Origin: an uncultured Christensenella sp.
Lineage (GTDB): Bacteria; Bacillota; Clostridia; Christensenellales; Borkfalkiaceae
Assembly: GCA_910585705.1 (NCBI GenBank)
Contig: CAJUER010000001.1
Coordinates: 668,740 to 732,739, forward strand
Length of the DNA stretch: 64,000 bases
Direction of reading: 5' to 3'
Shown: positions 23,582 through 32,306 of the stretch, piece after piece
Layout: every line of letters begins with the position of its first letter
How positions within the stretch are numbered: position 1 is the stretch's first letter
Program-made: the position numbers and the translations under genes
Notes under the pieces: generated by a model
Database searches by the model: none
The model's input: the letters and a program-made list of their open reading frames with translations, nothing else
What the model was told of the DNA's origin: nothing

Positions 23582-24291
23582 CGTCTTTTCCTCACCGCTT
23601 CGTATGCGGCTATGCCGAGCGCGACCGAAGCGTTAAGCGAATTGACTTTACCCTTCAAAGGTATTGAAAGCGTAAAATCGCACTTCTCGCGCGTCAGTCT
23701 TTTTACGCCGCTGTCCTCGCCGCCGATGACGAGAGCAATGTTGCCTTTTAAATCCGCCTCGTAAATGTCCGTGCCGTCCGCTTCGAGCGCGTACAGCCAG
23801 AAACCCGCTTCCTTTAAAATATCTATAGTTTTATTTAACGAATTTACTTTCGCGACCTTGACGTGGTTTGCCGCGCCCGCAGAAATGCGCACGACCGCTT
23901 CGGTAACGCTTGCGGAATTGTTTGTAGGAATTATGACACCGTCCGCGCCGGCGCACTCCGCAACCCTTATTATCGAGCCGAGATTGTGCACATCCTCTAT
24001 TCCGTCGCAGATTATTATAAATCCGCCGTCTTCGCCGCGACGGCTGAGAATATCGTCTACCGAGCAATATTCGTAATCCGCCGCATAAGCTATCACGCCC
24101 TGATGCCTTTTATCGTCGCTGTATCTGTCAAGTACTTTTCTGTCCACGAACTGAACGCGGATATTCCTTTTGCGCGCTTCCGCAAAAATCGCTTTCAACG
24201 AACCCTGCGGATCTTTTTCCATCATGATTTTTTCGATATTTGCGCTGGTTGCGATAAGCTCGGAAACCGCGTTTCTGCCTTCAATTTTCAT
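23578..24291 (-). CDS. rlmB: 23S rRNA (guanosine-2'-O-)-methyltransferase RlmB
   Basis: 237 residues of the SPOUT/TrmH class. The N-terminal substrate-binding domain (MKIEGRNAVSELIA) and three knot motifs: IIICDGIEDVHNLGSIIRVAE (N and R, motif 1, about 90-110), IALVIGGEDSGVKRL (motif 2, about 185) and LSIPLKGKVNSLNASVALGIA (motif 3, about 207). It should methylate a peptidyl-transferase-region guanosine (G2251 in E. coli). It overlaps mrnC by 11 nt. Confidence 0.93.
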   Translation of the reverse strand: MKIEGRNAVSELIATSANIEKIMMEKDPQGSLKAIFAEARKRNIRVQFVDRKVLDRYSDDKRHQGVIAYAADYEYCSVDDILSRRGEDGGFIIICDGIEDVHNLGSIIRVAECAGADGVIIPTNNSASVTEAVVRISAGAANHVKVAKVNSLNKTIDILKEAGFWLYALEADGTDIYEADLKGNIALVIGGEDSGVKRLTREKCDFTLSIPLKGKVNSLNASVALGIAAYEAVRKRR

Positions 24292-24673
24292 TATTCAACA
24301 ACTCGCCGATTCTTTGATATTGTCCCGTAAGGTAGAGATACCCCAAAACCGCCTCGAACCCGGTCGAGCGGTTGTATTCCGCGACGCTGGCGCTCTTCGA
24401 TTTTGTCGCCTTTTTAGCGTTGCGTCCGCGCTTGAAAACCGCCTCTTCTTCCTGCGTAAATTTAAGCATAATCTTTTCAAGCAATTCGCTTTGACCGTGA
24501 GCGGAAACTTCCGCAGAAGTCAGCTTCTGCAATGTGCCCGTACCGAAATCGGTGGAAAGAGTCAGGCGTGACCTGACGTAAAGCGAATACACCGCGTCGC
24601 CCACGAAAGCCAGCGTTACGGGGCTTAAATTTCTTGCCTTTTCCAAAGGTACGGAAGTTAAAAAGTCAAACAT
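24281..24673 (-). CDS. mrnC: Mini-ribonuclease III
   Basis: 130 residues: a lone RNase III catalytic domain without the dsRNA-binding domain. LAFVGDAVYSLYVRSRL near residues 22-38 carries the catalytic Asp; the late GFEAVLGYLYLTGQYQRI carries the second acidic site. MrnC matures 23S rRNA ends in Bacillus. AAAGGG lies upstream of ATG 24673. It is the first gene of the long minus-strand run down to typA. Confidence 0.93.
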   Translation of the reverse strand: MFDFLTSVPLEKARNLSPVTLAFVGDAVYSLYVRSRLTLSTDFGTGTLQKLTSAEVSAHGQSELLEKIMLKFTQEEEAVFKRGRNAKKATKSKSASVAEYNRSTGFEAVLGYLYLTGQYQRIGELLNNEN

Positions 24674-24687
24674 AATTATACCCTTTA

Positions 24688-24716
24688 ATTATACAACTTT
24701 GTCATAAAAAAATCAA
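24688..24716 (-). promoter_or_regulatory. Promoter of the mrnC-rlmB-sigH-dnaX-recR run
   Basis: Minus strand TTGATT (24716-24711), 17-bp spacer, TATAAT (24693-24688). The start of mrnC is 14 nt past the -10 box, so the leader is about 8 nt. Confidence 0.7.
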
Positions 24717-24735
24717 TTATTAAGTAGTATATACC

Positions 24736-25425
24736 GTGAAATTGTTTATTACCAAAAAGTCGGTTATTTTTATACTGGCGGGAATTATACTTGCCGCCGC
24801 AGTTATAGGCATCTGCGCGGGAGCCGCCACCGCCGCCGCGCACGACGACGGGGAGAGAGTTGTTGTTATCGACGCCGGACACGGCGGAATAGACGCAGGC
24901 GTTCACGGCATAAACACAAATACAAAAGAGAGCGAAATTAACCTCGCCATCGCCAAATACCTGCGCGGATATTTCACCGAAGCGGGATTTAACGTCGTTA
25001 TGACGAGAAAGACGCAGGGCGGGCTTTACGGGTTAAGCAGTAAAGGCTTTAAAATCCGCGATATGAAAAAGCGCAAGGAAATAATAGAGAAAAACGACGC
25101 GGATATGGTTATATCCGTACATCAGAATTTTTGCCCTATCCCCTCGCGGCGGGGCGGCACGGTATTTTTTGACAAGACAAGCGAATGCGGAAAAGCGCTT
25201 GCGGCAAGCATACAGAAAAGTTTGAACGAGATGAAAGAATGCGTAAAACAAAACGAGGCGCTTGCAGGGAATTACTATATGCTTAAATGCACAAAGAACC
25301 CCTCCGTTATAGTAGAGTGCGGTTTTTTATCCAACGCCGAAGACGAGAAACTACTGATTTCGGAAAACTATCAAAAAAGTATCGCCTACTCGATTTTCAA
25401 AGGCGCAGTATCATATTATTCGTAA
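24736..25425 (+). CDS. cwlD: N-acetylmuramoyl-L-alanine amidase, CwlD-like
   Basis: 229 residues. An N-terminal signal-anchor helix (about 10-32) is followed by an Amidase_3 domain: zinc ligands in VVIDAGHGGIDAGV (His, near 49), KESEINLAIAKYL (Glu, near 66) and VISVHQNF (His), and the catalytic Glu in VIVECGFLSNAEDEKLL. In spore formers CwlD helps make muramic-delta-lactam in the cortex, matching the sporulation genes elsewhere here. The start is GTG at 24736; no strong Shine-Dalgarno or sigma-A promoter was seen, so a sporulation sigma factor may drive it. It is divergent from mrnC and ends at a palindromic terminator. Confidence 0.85.
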   Translation: MKLFITKKSVIFILAGIILAAAVIGICAGAATAAAHDDGERVVVIDAGHGGIDAGVHGINTNTKESEINLAIAKYLRGYFTEAGFNVVMTRKTQGGLYGLSSKGFKIRDMKKRKEIIEKNDADMVISVHQNFCPIPSRRGGTVFFDKTSECGKALAASIQKSLNEMKECVKQNEALAGNYYMLKCTKNPSVIVECGFLSNAEDEKLLISENYQKSIAYSIFKGAVSYYS

Positions 25426-25440
25426 CGAATATAAAAATAG

Positions 25441-25470
25441 AGCCGCACGCGCAGTACTGCGCGTGCGGCT
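25441..25470. terminator. Bidirectional terminator, perfect 30-bp palindrome
   Basis: The arms AGCCGCACGCGCAGT and complement meet with no spacer. It lies between the convergent cwlD and pnp; the minus strand reads into CTATTTTTATA after it. Confidence 0.85.
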
Positions 25471-25487
25471 TAAACGTGTTTTGAATT

Positions 25488-27584
25488 TTAAGATAATTTT
25501 TCAAGCAGCTTCAAGTCTATTCCCTTGTCGCCGATTTTAATAATTTCAACCTTTACGGTATCGCCGATGTTTACAACGTCCTCAACCTTTTCCACGCGCT
25601 TGTCCGAAAGCTTGGAAATGTGAATCATACCGTCTTTACCGGGTGCAAACTCCACAAAGCAGCCGAAATTCATAATTCTAACTACGGTGCCGACAAACAT
25701 ATCGCCTATTTCGGGGTCGTGCGCAATGCTCATAATTATAGCCTTTGCTTTTTCCGCATTCTCGATAGGTCCGACTGCGGAAATGTAGCCTCTGCCGCTG
25801 TCGTCGTCGTTGAACTCTATTTCAGTGCCCGTTTCTTCCATAATCTTCTTGATTACGCAGCCCTGCTTACCGATAACGTCGCCGATTTTGTCGGGATCGA
25901 TTTCAAAGCTGATAATCTTGGGCGCGTAAACCGAAAGACGGGGCGCAACTTCGGGAACGACTTCGAGCATCTTATTCAAAATGAACTGTCTGCCCTCGTT
26001 CGCCTGATTGATTGCGGTGTGCATAATCTCTTCGGAAATACCCTTGATTTTTATATCCATCTGAATGGCGGTTATACCCTTCTGGGTGCCTGCCACCTTA
26101 AAGTCCATATCGCCGAGAAAATCTTCAAGTCCCTGAATATCCGTAAGAACCTTAAATTCGCCCGTTTCCTGGTTTTTGATAAGTCCCATAGCGACGCCCG
26201 CAACGGGGGCTTTAATGGGTACGCCCGCATCCATAAGCGCCATTGTCGAGCCGCAGACGGAGGCCATAGAGGACGAACCGTTGGACGAGAGAATGTCGTT
26301 CACAACCCTTATAGCGTAAGGGAAGCTGTCCTCGTCGGGAAGTACGGGAATGAGCGCGCGTTCCGCAAGCGCGCCGTGTCCGATTTCACGCCTGCCGGGT
26401 GAACGGAGCGCCTTTGCTTCGCCCGTGCAATAGCCGGGAAAATTGTAGTGGTGCATATATCTTTTCGAGGTTTCCTCGTCAAGACCTTCGAGCTTCTGCG
26501 CCTCGCCGAGCATTCCCAAAGTACAGCTTGTAAGCGTTTGGGTCTGTCCGCGCGTGAACACTGCCGAGCCGTGAACTCTGGGAAGCACGCCCCTTTCGCA
26601 CCAGATGGGACGCACGTCCTTCAAACCTCTGCCGTCGGGGCGGATACCCTTGTCGAATATCTTTGCGCGCACCTTTTCTTTGGTGAGATAGTAAAGGCTG
26701 TCCTTTATTTCGCGCGTGTTGTCGGGATAAATGTCCGCAAAGTGCGCGAGCACTTCCGCCTCAGCCTCTTCCTGTCTCTTTTCCCTTTCCTGTCTGTCAA
26801 ACGTGTCGATAGCGTGGTCGATAATTTTATCGGCGTAAGCGCGGACAGTTTTGTCCAGCTCTTCGGGGATATGATAAAGCTCCATTTCGAGCTTGGGTTT
26901 ACCGACTGCGGGAACTATCTTCTCTTCGATGTACTGACAGATTTTTTTGATTTCGGCATGTCCGTACATAATAGCGCCGACCATTTCCTCGTTTGTAACC
27001 TCGTCCGCGCCCGCTTCTATCATTAAAATCGCGTCCTTAGTGCCTGCGAGGTTGAGATGAATCGCAGAGTTTGCACGCTGTGCAAGGTCGGGATTGATAA
27101 CGTACTTGCCGTCAACCATGCCGACCACTACCGAACCGGTAGGTCCCGCCCAAGGAATATCCGATATTGCAATCGCCACAGACGAGCCTATCATTGCAAG
27201 GGGTTCGGGCGATACGTCGGGCTCGACCGAAAGCGCCTGAGCCGTTACCACTACGTCGTTGTAAAGTCCCTTAGGGAAGAGAGGACGAAGCGGTCTGTCG
27301 ATAAGCCTTGCCGTGAGGATAGCCTTATCGCTTGCCCTACCTTCGCGCTTTTTAAATCCGCCGGGAATTTTGCCGACGGCGTACATCTTTTCTTCATAAT
27401 CGACTTGCAGGGGGAAGAAGTCCATTCCCTCGCGGGGCGAAGCCGACATACATACCGATACGAGCACGGCGGTTTCACCGCAACGCACCACGCACGAGCC
27501 GTTTGTCTGTTCGGCATATCTGCCCGTTTCGACAGTTACTTCTCTGCCGCCGATTTCAAACGTAAATTTTTTTAAATTGTTCAT
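25488..27584 (-). CDS. pnp: Polyribonucleotide nucleotidyltransferase (PNPase)
   Basis: 698 residues; the phosphorolytic 3'-5' exoribonuclease. Two RNase PH-like domains (about 1-215 and 300-530; SPGRREIGHGALAERAL near 400 is in the second), an alpha-helical linker between them, a KH domain with GKQG (near 567) and a C-terminal S1 domain (about 620-693; GTVVRIMNFGCFVEFAPGKD). Length is normal. AAAGGAG is placed well before the ATG at 27584. The leader after the rpsO terminator holds a GC-rich hairpin (27611-27628). Confidence 0.97.
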   Translation of the reverse strand: MNNLKKFTFEIGGREVTVETGRYAEQTNGSCVVRCGETAVLVSVCMSASPREGMDFFPLQVDYEEKMYAVGKIPGGFKKREGRASDKAILTARLIDRPLRPLFPKGLYNDVVVTAQALSVEPDVSPEPLAMIGSSVAIAISDIPWAGPTGSVVVGMVDGKYVINPDLAQRANSAIHLNLAGTKDAILMIEAGADEVTNEEMVGAIMYGHAEIKKICQYIEEKIVPAVGKPKLEMELYHIPEELDKTVRAYADKIIDHAIDTFDRQEREKRQEEAEAEVLAHFADIYPDNTREIKDSLYYLTKEKVRAKIFDKGIRPDGRGLKDVRPIWCERGVLPRVHGSAVFTRGQTQTLTSCTLGMLGEAQKLEGLDEETSKRYMHHYNFPGYCTGEAKALRSPGRREIGHGALAERALIPVLPDEDSFPYAIRVVNDILSSNGSSSMASVCGSTMALMDAGVPIKAPVAGVAMGLIKNQETGEFKVLTDIQGLEDFLGDMDFKVAGTQKGITAIQMDIKIKGISEEIMHTAINQANEGRQFILNKMLEVVPEVAPRLSVYAPKIISFEIDPDKIGDVIGKQGCVIKKIMEETGTEIEFNDDDSGRGYISAVGPIENAEKAKAIIMSIAHDPEIGDMFVGTVVRIMNFGCFVEFAPGKDGMIHISKLSDKRVEKVEDVVNIGDTVKVEIIKIGDKGIDLKLLEKLS

Positions 27585-27610
27585 ACCTTTCTCCTTTTCT
27601 GTTCTTGTGC

Positions 27611-27628
27611 CTGCGGCGCCCGCCGCAG
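27611..27628 (-). promoter_or_regulatory. GC-rich hairpin in the pnp leader
   Basis: CTGCGGC, 4-nt loop, GCCGCAG, between the rpsO terminator and the pnp ribosome-binding site. In E. coli, PNPase represses its own synthesis through an RNase III-cut leader hairpin; an equivalent role here is only inference. Confidence 0.45.
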
Positions 27629-27636
27629 ACGGCTAT

Positions 27637-27674
27637 AAAAAAGAGCGAGCTTATAAAAGCCCCGCTCGTTTTTT
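27637..27674 (-). terminator. Terminator after rpsO
   Basis: On the minus strand GAGCG-GGGCTT and AAGCT-CGCTC pair with a small internal loop, followed by T6. It reduces read-through from rpsO into pnp. Confidence 0.75.
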
Positions 27675-27678
27675 AAAA

Positions 27679-27933
27679 TTATTTTCTTAAATTCAATGCT
27701 GCGATAATCGCGCGGTATCTTTCGATGTCCTTGCTTTTAAGGTAGTCGAGAAGTCCGCGACGGCGGCCGACCATTTTAAGAAGTCCGCGACGCGAATGAT
27801 TGTCGTGAATATGCTCTTTAAGGTGTTCGTTGAGGTGATTGATTCTTTCGGTAAGAAGCGCAATCTGAACTTCGGGCGAACCGGTGTCACCTTCCTTTAA
27901 AGCGTATTTTGCAATGATTTCAGACTTTTCCAT
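27679..27933 (-). CDS. rpsO: 30S ribosomal protein S15
   Basis: 84 residues; primary binder of 16S rRNA helices 20-22. All the conserved stretches are visible: GDTGSPEVQIALLTERINHL, HIHDNHSRRGLLKMVGRRRG and LLDYLKSKDIERYRAIIAAL. GGAGG lies before the ATG. The rpsO-pnp neighbourhood is widely conserved. The leader of about 80 nt could hold an S15 autoregulatory fold but no specific structure was recognised. Confidence 0.97.
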   Translation of the reverse strand: MEKSEIIAKYALKEGDTGSPEVQIALLTERINHLNEHLKEHIHDNHSRRGLLKMVGRRRGLLDYLKSKDIERYRAIIAALNLRK

Positions 27934-28018
27934 TTAATTTATCCTCCTATGGAAATTATTTGCGGTAAACGAAGCAAGCCGTTGAGTAATCGCACCCCTT
28001 CGTATCCGTAACAAAAAT

Positions 28019-28047
28019 ATAATAGCATACAAAGAAAAAAATAGCAA
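28019..28047 (-). promoter_or_regulatory. Sigma-A-type promoter of rpsO
   Basis: Minus strand TTGCTA (28047-28042), 17-bp spacer, TATTAT (28024-28019) with TG one base before (extended -10). The rest of the 263-bp gap between rpsO and hemZ is AT-rich with nothing else recognised. Confidence 0.65.
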
Positions 28048-28196
28048 ATGAATTACGGCACTTAAAAATATTTTTTAATTTTCCGAAAATTCAATCAAAG
28101 AAAGTTTCATATTTTTACCCCTTAAAAATTAAGGCGTAAAAATTATAGAACTTTAATTCAAAAAAATTACAAACAACACGTTAAACGTGTACGAAT

Positions 28197-29561
28197 TTAT
28201 TTGAACAACTCTTCCCGTTCGCCTATAATTTTTTCGATTTTATTTATATAAGTAGGTATATCTTTGGGCGAGGCGTAACGCTCTATCCTGTTATCTTCGC
28301 CGAAAAGTTTTTTAGTGATGGCGTTTGCGCCCACCGCGACGTTATCCGAAATTTCTTCCATAACGTTTATGTTGTAAACGCACGCCTTCCCGTCCTTGCA
28401 CCAGCCCACGTTTTCACAACCGCCCGCCTGATATTTCTGGCGGTAAAGATAGTACGGCGAATAGCCCGCATTCGAAAGCTTTTCGCGCGACAGCGTTACC
28501 ATTTCGTTTATACCGGAAACAAAAAGGCGCTTTACGCTCTCCTTTAACTTTGCGCCCGACTTCAATGAAAGCGTGTGCACGGTTATATTTTCGGGTGAAA
28601 GATTTACAGCGGTATCGATTGATTTTTCAAAGTCGGAAACACTCTCGTCCGCAAGTCCCGCAATCAGGTCCACGTTAATATCGAAGCCGTAGCTTTGCGC
28701 CGCCTCAAAGGCTTTCAACGTCTGTACTGCGGTGTGTCTTCTGCCTATCGCTTCAAGCGTCGCGTCGTTGAACGACTGCGGATTTACGCACAACCGCGTC
28801 ACCCCGTAGCTTTTGCAAAGCGCAAGCTTTGCGTCCGTGAACACGTCGGGTCTGCCCGCTTCAACCGTGTATTCGGGGATTTCGGGGAAAGCCGACCTGA
28901 CTGCGTCAAACACCCTTTCAAGCTGTTTTTCTTCCAACACGAACGGAGTGCCGCCTCCGATATACACGCTGTTTAAACGACGTATCAAACCCTTTACCGC
29001 GCTTATTTCGCGCACGAGACAGTCGATATATCCGTCAACGTAACCGCGCGTCGCCGCTATCGGTGCGGTTATAAAAGAGCAGTATTCGCATTTTGTCGGA
29101 CAGAACGGCAGGGAAATAAACAAATCCGCGCCGCCTTTTTTCGCGTAGACCTGCTTCTGCGTTTGCAAAACCTTTTCAACAAGCTTTATATTTTCACCGC
29201 TCACGCCGAAGGTCTCGAACAGAGCTTTAAAGTCGCGTTCGGCGGAAATTTCCGCATAAGCCAGCTTTGTAGGTCTTATCCCCGTAAGCGCGCCCCAAGG
29301 GAGCGTTATCCCCTTTTTATCGGAAAGCAGTTTGTAAAAAGCGAGTTTGGCAAAGCGCTTTGAAAATCGCTTAAAATTTAAATCGTCCTCGATTTTGAAC
29401 TCGTTTTCAAAGTCGTGAAACTCGCCTAAATATTCTATACAGTTGAAAAATTTTCCGTCGCCGTATGAAAAGTAATGGGTGAAATCTTCTTCCTCGCACC
29501 CGAAAGCGCGCAACACGTCCATAATTTCGGGACGGAGAAATTCGCAGTTTGTTGAAAGCAT
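28197..29561 (-). CDS. hemZ: Radical SAM coproporphyrinogen dehydrogenase-like HemZ
   Basis: 454 residues. An N-terminal HemZ-specific region (about 1-145) precedes the radical SAM core: CPTKCEYCSF supplies the three cluster Cys (CxxxCxYC, near 153), VYIGGGTPFVLEEKQLERV follows, and the HemN-like VTRLCVNPQSFNDATLEAIG near 255. The C-terminal HemN part includes QKYQAGGCENVGWC. HemZ occurs in Clostridia after relA and an MBL gene, as here; its part in haem synthesis is known from weak Bacillus evidence. It starts 1 nt after the MBL gene. Confidence 0.88.
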   Translation of the reverse strand: MLSTNCEFLRPEIMDVLRAFGCEEEDFTHYFSYGDGKFFNCIEYLGEFHDFENEFKIEDDLNFKRFSKRFAKLAFYKLLSDKKGITLPWGALTGIRPTKLAYAEISAERDFKALFETFGVSGENIKLVEKVLQTQKQVYAKKGGADLFISLPFCPTKCEYCSFITAPIAATRGYVDGYIDCLVREISAVKGLIRRLNSVYIGGGTPFVLEEKQLERVFDAVRSAFPEIPEYTVEAGRPDVFTDAKLALCKSYGVTRLCVNPQSFNDATLEAIGRRHTAVQTLKAFEAAQSYGFDINVDLIAGLADESVSDFEKSIDTAVNLSPENITVHTLSLKSGAKLKESVKRLFVSGINEMVTLSREKLSNAGYSPYYLYRQKYQAGGCENVGWCKDGKACVYNINVMEEISDNVAVGANAITKKLFGEDNRIERYASPKDIPTYINKIEKIIGEREELFK

Positions 29562-29562
29562 A

Positions 29563-30171
29563 TCAATCCTCTGAAAGATAAGAATTGTACTTCTTTTCGA
29601 AAGAAAGCGTAGTGTCGCTTCCGTGTCCGCAGTAAATTTTATAATCTACGACAAGCGAGGACAGCTTTTTAAGGCTTCCCTTTAATTTGGTTATACTGCC
29701 CGTAGGCAAATCGCATCTGCCGACGCTGAGTTTAAACAGCGTGTCGCCCGTAAACAAATTGTCCTCCGCAAGGAAACACATACTGCCCTTTGTGTGGCCT
29801 TTGGTTAAAATAGCGGCAAACTCTATTCCGCAGAGACTGAACTCCTCGCCGTCTTTAAGCGTGCGCGAAACTTCGAAACGCGGCACGTTTACGCCTCCGA
29901 AAATTCCGAGATATTCTTTACTGAAAATAAGGGGCGCTTCCTCTTCGCCGCAGATGATATGCGCGCCGTATTCCGCAAGCGCACGACAACCGCCGACATG
30001 GTCGAAATGTCCGTGCGTTAACAGCACATATTTACACTCGAGATTGCGCGAAGCAAGCTCGGTAATAACGGAGCTTTCGGCAGGGTCTATGACAACCGCA
30101 GTTTTTCCGTCCACAGTTAAAATATAGGCGTTGCTTCCGAAGTCTTTCGGCTCGACTTTGATTATCTTCAC
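29563..30171 (-). CDS. MBL-fold metallohydrolase (glyoxalase II-like)
   Basis: 202 residues. Metal site LLTHGHFDHVGGC (HxHxDH, near 52-62) with further ligands in TKGHTKGS (near 134), FTGDTLF (near 153) and YCGHGSDTTL (near 185). This set matches small glyoxalase II-like hydrolases; the substrate is unknown. Its ATG overlaps the relA stop by 4 nt and it is followed by hemZ after 1 nt, so all three are translated from one mRNA. Confidence 0.9.
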   Translation of the reverse strand: MKIIKVEPKDFGSNAYILTVDGKTAVVIDPAESSVITELASRNLECKYVLLTHGHFDHVGGCRALAEYGAHIICGEEEAPLIFSKEYLGIFGGVNVPRFEVSRTLKDGEEFSLCGIEFAAILTKGHTKGSMCFLAEDNLFTGDTLFKLSVGRCDLPTGSITKLKGSLKKLSSLVVDYKIYCGHGSDTTLSFEKKYNSYLSED

Positions 30172-32303
30172 CGGTTTGTCGTCCTGTAAACGTCGATTAT
30201 GCGCGAATCCTTTTTCAGCTTCTTTACAAGCAAATCTATATCGGAGCGTTTGTTTAGCTTTATTTTGATATCGAATTCGGCGCGTTTGTCCTTGTTGAGC
30301 CTGCCGTTAATCTGCGTCATAGCAAGGCGCATTGCGGAAATTTCCGCCGTAACAAACGCGACAAGCCCGTTGTCGTCGGTCGCGATTATTTTAATTCCCG
30401 CTATAAATTCCGTATCAACGTCACCCGTCCACTGCGCGGGTTGCAGCCTTTCGGGGTCTATATCGGCAAGGTTCGGGCAGTCTCCGCGATGGACTATAAC
30501 TCCCCTGCCGCGAGAAACAAACCCGATTATATCATCGCCGGGCACGGGGTTGCAACAGTGCGCAAAACGCACCAAAAGTCCGCCCATTCCCTTAACGGTT
30601 ACACTGCCTGCGGGCGAGTGTTTAAGCTTTTCGGAACTTAAAACCTCTGCGGGTTTGGGAATTTCCTTTTTATAGTAGTCGATGAGTTTAAAGAGGACCT
30701 GATTTACGCTTACCGCGCCGTAGCCTACGGACGCCATCATTTCATTTACGGAAGAAAATACGAGTTTGTTGGAAAGTTTGCGGAACGATTCCTCAGTAAG
30801 AATATCGCCGAGATTGTAGCCCTTGCGTTTGGCTTCGGCTTCGAGCATTGCCTTGCCAGTTCTTATATTCTCTTCCTTCATTTCCTTTTTGAAGAACTGC
30901 CTTATCTTCGCGCGGGCGGAACCCGACTTTACAAATTTCAGCCAGTCCCACGAAGGACCTTTCGTATTAGGAGAAGTCAGAATCTCGCAAACGTCGCCCG
31001 TGTGTAGCGCGGAATTCAACGGAACAATGCGAGAGTTGACTTTTGCACCCGTGCACTTGTTGCCGACTTCCGAGTGAATTGCATAGGCAAAATCTACGGG
31101 CGTAGCTTCGAGCGGAAGGGATATAACCTTGCCCTGCGGAGTGAACACAAGAAGCTCGTTGGAATACAAGTCATTTTTAAGACTGTCTACAAATTCCTTA
31201 GAATCGTTCAAACTGCCCTGCCAGTCCATAACGTCGCGTATCCACGAAAGGCGCTGATCGAACCCCGTTTCGGACGACTTTTGCTCCTTGTACTTCCAGT
31301 GCGCGGCTATACCGTATTCAGCCATTTTGTGCATTTCCTGCGTGCGTATCTGAATTTCGAAAAACTGACCGAAATTGGTTACGACGGTGGTATGCAACGA
31401 CTGGTACATATTGCGTTTGGGGGTTGCGATATAATCTTTTATGCGTCCGGGAACAGGCTTCCACTCCTTGTGAATTTTACCGAGCACCTCGTAGCACTCT
31501 TCCATACTTCCGACTATCACGCGGACGGCGGACAAGTCGTAAATTTGGTCGAGAGATTTGCCCTGACGCTTCATTTTTTTGTATATCGAATAAAAATGCT
31601 TGGGTCTGCCGAACACCTCGCCTTTTATGCCGCTGTCTTCAAGCATTTTTTTAAGCTCGTTCACTACAAACTCTACGAAGCTGCGCCTCTCGGCAAGTTT
31701 TTGGTGAATACTCGTAACGAGATGCTCGTACGCTTCGGGGTCGAGGTATTTGAGGCACAAATCTTCCAGTTCGCACTTTATCTGCGAAATACCGAGCCTG
31801 CCCGCAAGCGGCGTAAAAATATCGAGCGTTTCTTTTGCAATGCGTTGCTGGCGTTCGTTTGAAAGGAAGTTAAGCGAACGCATATTGTGCAACCTGTCGG
31901 CAAGCTTTATTATAATAACGCGCACGTCGTTAGCCATTGCGACAAAGATTTTGCGGAAGTTTTCCGCGTCCTCGTCCTCATGAGTCTGAAAGCGGATTTT
32001 GTCAAGCTTGGTAACTCCATCGACAAGCGTCAGAATTTCTTCGCCGAAGCGCGAACGAATATCCTCGTCGGTTGCCTGCGTATCCTCTATTACGTCGTGC
32101 AGAAAGGCGGCGGCAACGGACGGCACGTCCATACCGAGATCGATTAATATTTCAGCAACGGCGCAGGGGTGAGTAAAATACGCCTCGCCCGAAGCGCGCT
32201 TCTGCCCCTCGTGCATAAGCTCGGCATAGGAATAGGCGGAAAGCAACAGCTTCCTGTCCTTTTCATCATTGTATTCGTAAATTTTATCAAGTACAGTTTT
32301 CAT
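30168..32303 (-). CDS. relA: Bifunctional (p)ppGpp synthetase/hydrolase RelA/SpoT (Rel)
   Basis: 711 residues. The hydrolase HD domain (about 30-190) shows YFTHPCAVAEILIDLG and AAFLHDVIEDT, so the hydrolase appears active. The synthetase domain (about 240-350) shows GRIKDYIATPKRNMYQSLHT. Then TGS (about 390-450; ELLVFTPQGKVISLPLEATP), the zinc-finger region with HCCNPVPGDDIIGFV (near 590) and a C-terminal ACT domain. This is the single long Rel of Bacillota that makes and destroys the stringent alarmone. It starts 3 nt after recJ; apt, often between them in relatives, is missing. Confidence 0.96.
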   Translation of the reverse strand: MKTVLDKIYEYNDEKDRKLLLSAYSYAELMHEGQKRASGEAYFTHPCAVAEILIDLGMDVPSVAAAFLHDVIEDTQATDEDIRSRFGEEILTLVDGVTKLDKIRFQTHEDEDAENFRKIFVAMANDVRVIIIKLADRLHNMRSLNFLSNERQQRIAKETLDIFTPLAGRLGISQIKCELEDLCLKYLDPEAYEHLVTSIHQKLAERRSFVEFVVNELKKMLEDSGIKGEVFGRPKHFYSIYKKMKRQGKSLDQIYDLSAVRVIVGSMEECYEVLGKIHKEWKPVPGRIKDYIATPKRNMYQSLHTTVVTNFGQFFEIQIRTQEMHKMAEYGIAAHWKYKEQKSSETGFDQRLSWIRDVMDWQGSLNDSKEFVDSLKNDLYSNELLVFTPQGKVISLPLEATPVDFAYAIHSEVGNKCTGAKVNSRIVPLNSALHTGDVCEILTSPNTKGPSWDWLKFVKSGSARAKIRQFFKKEMKEENIRTGKAMLEAEAKRKGYNLGDILTEESFRKLSNKLVFSSVNEMMASVGYGAVSVNQVLFKLIDYYKKEIPKPAEVLSSEKLKHSPAGSVTVKGMGGLLVRFAHCCNPVPGDDIIGFVSRGRGVIVHRGDCPNLADIDPERLQPAQWTGDVDTEFIAGIKIIATDDNGLVAFVTAEISAMRLAMTQINGRLNKDKRAEFDIKIKLNKRSDIDLLVKKLKKDSRIIDVYRTTNR

Positions 32304-32306
32304 AAT

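Noticed and set aside
23021..24300. Signal recognition particle RNA gene upstream of dnaX
   Set aside because: dnaX directly abuts sigH, leaving no room; no SRP Alu/GNAR-tetraloop pattern was seen.
24699..24735. Sigma-A promoter for cwlD
   Set aside because: TTGTCA at 24699 has no -10 box at suitable spacing; a sporulation promoter is possible but no confident match was found.
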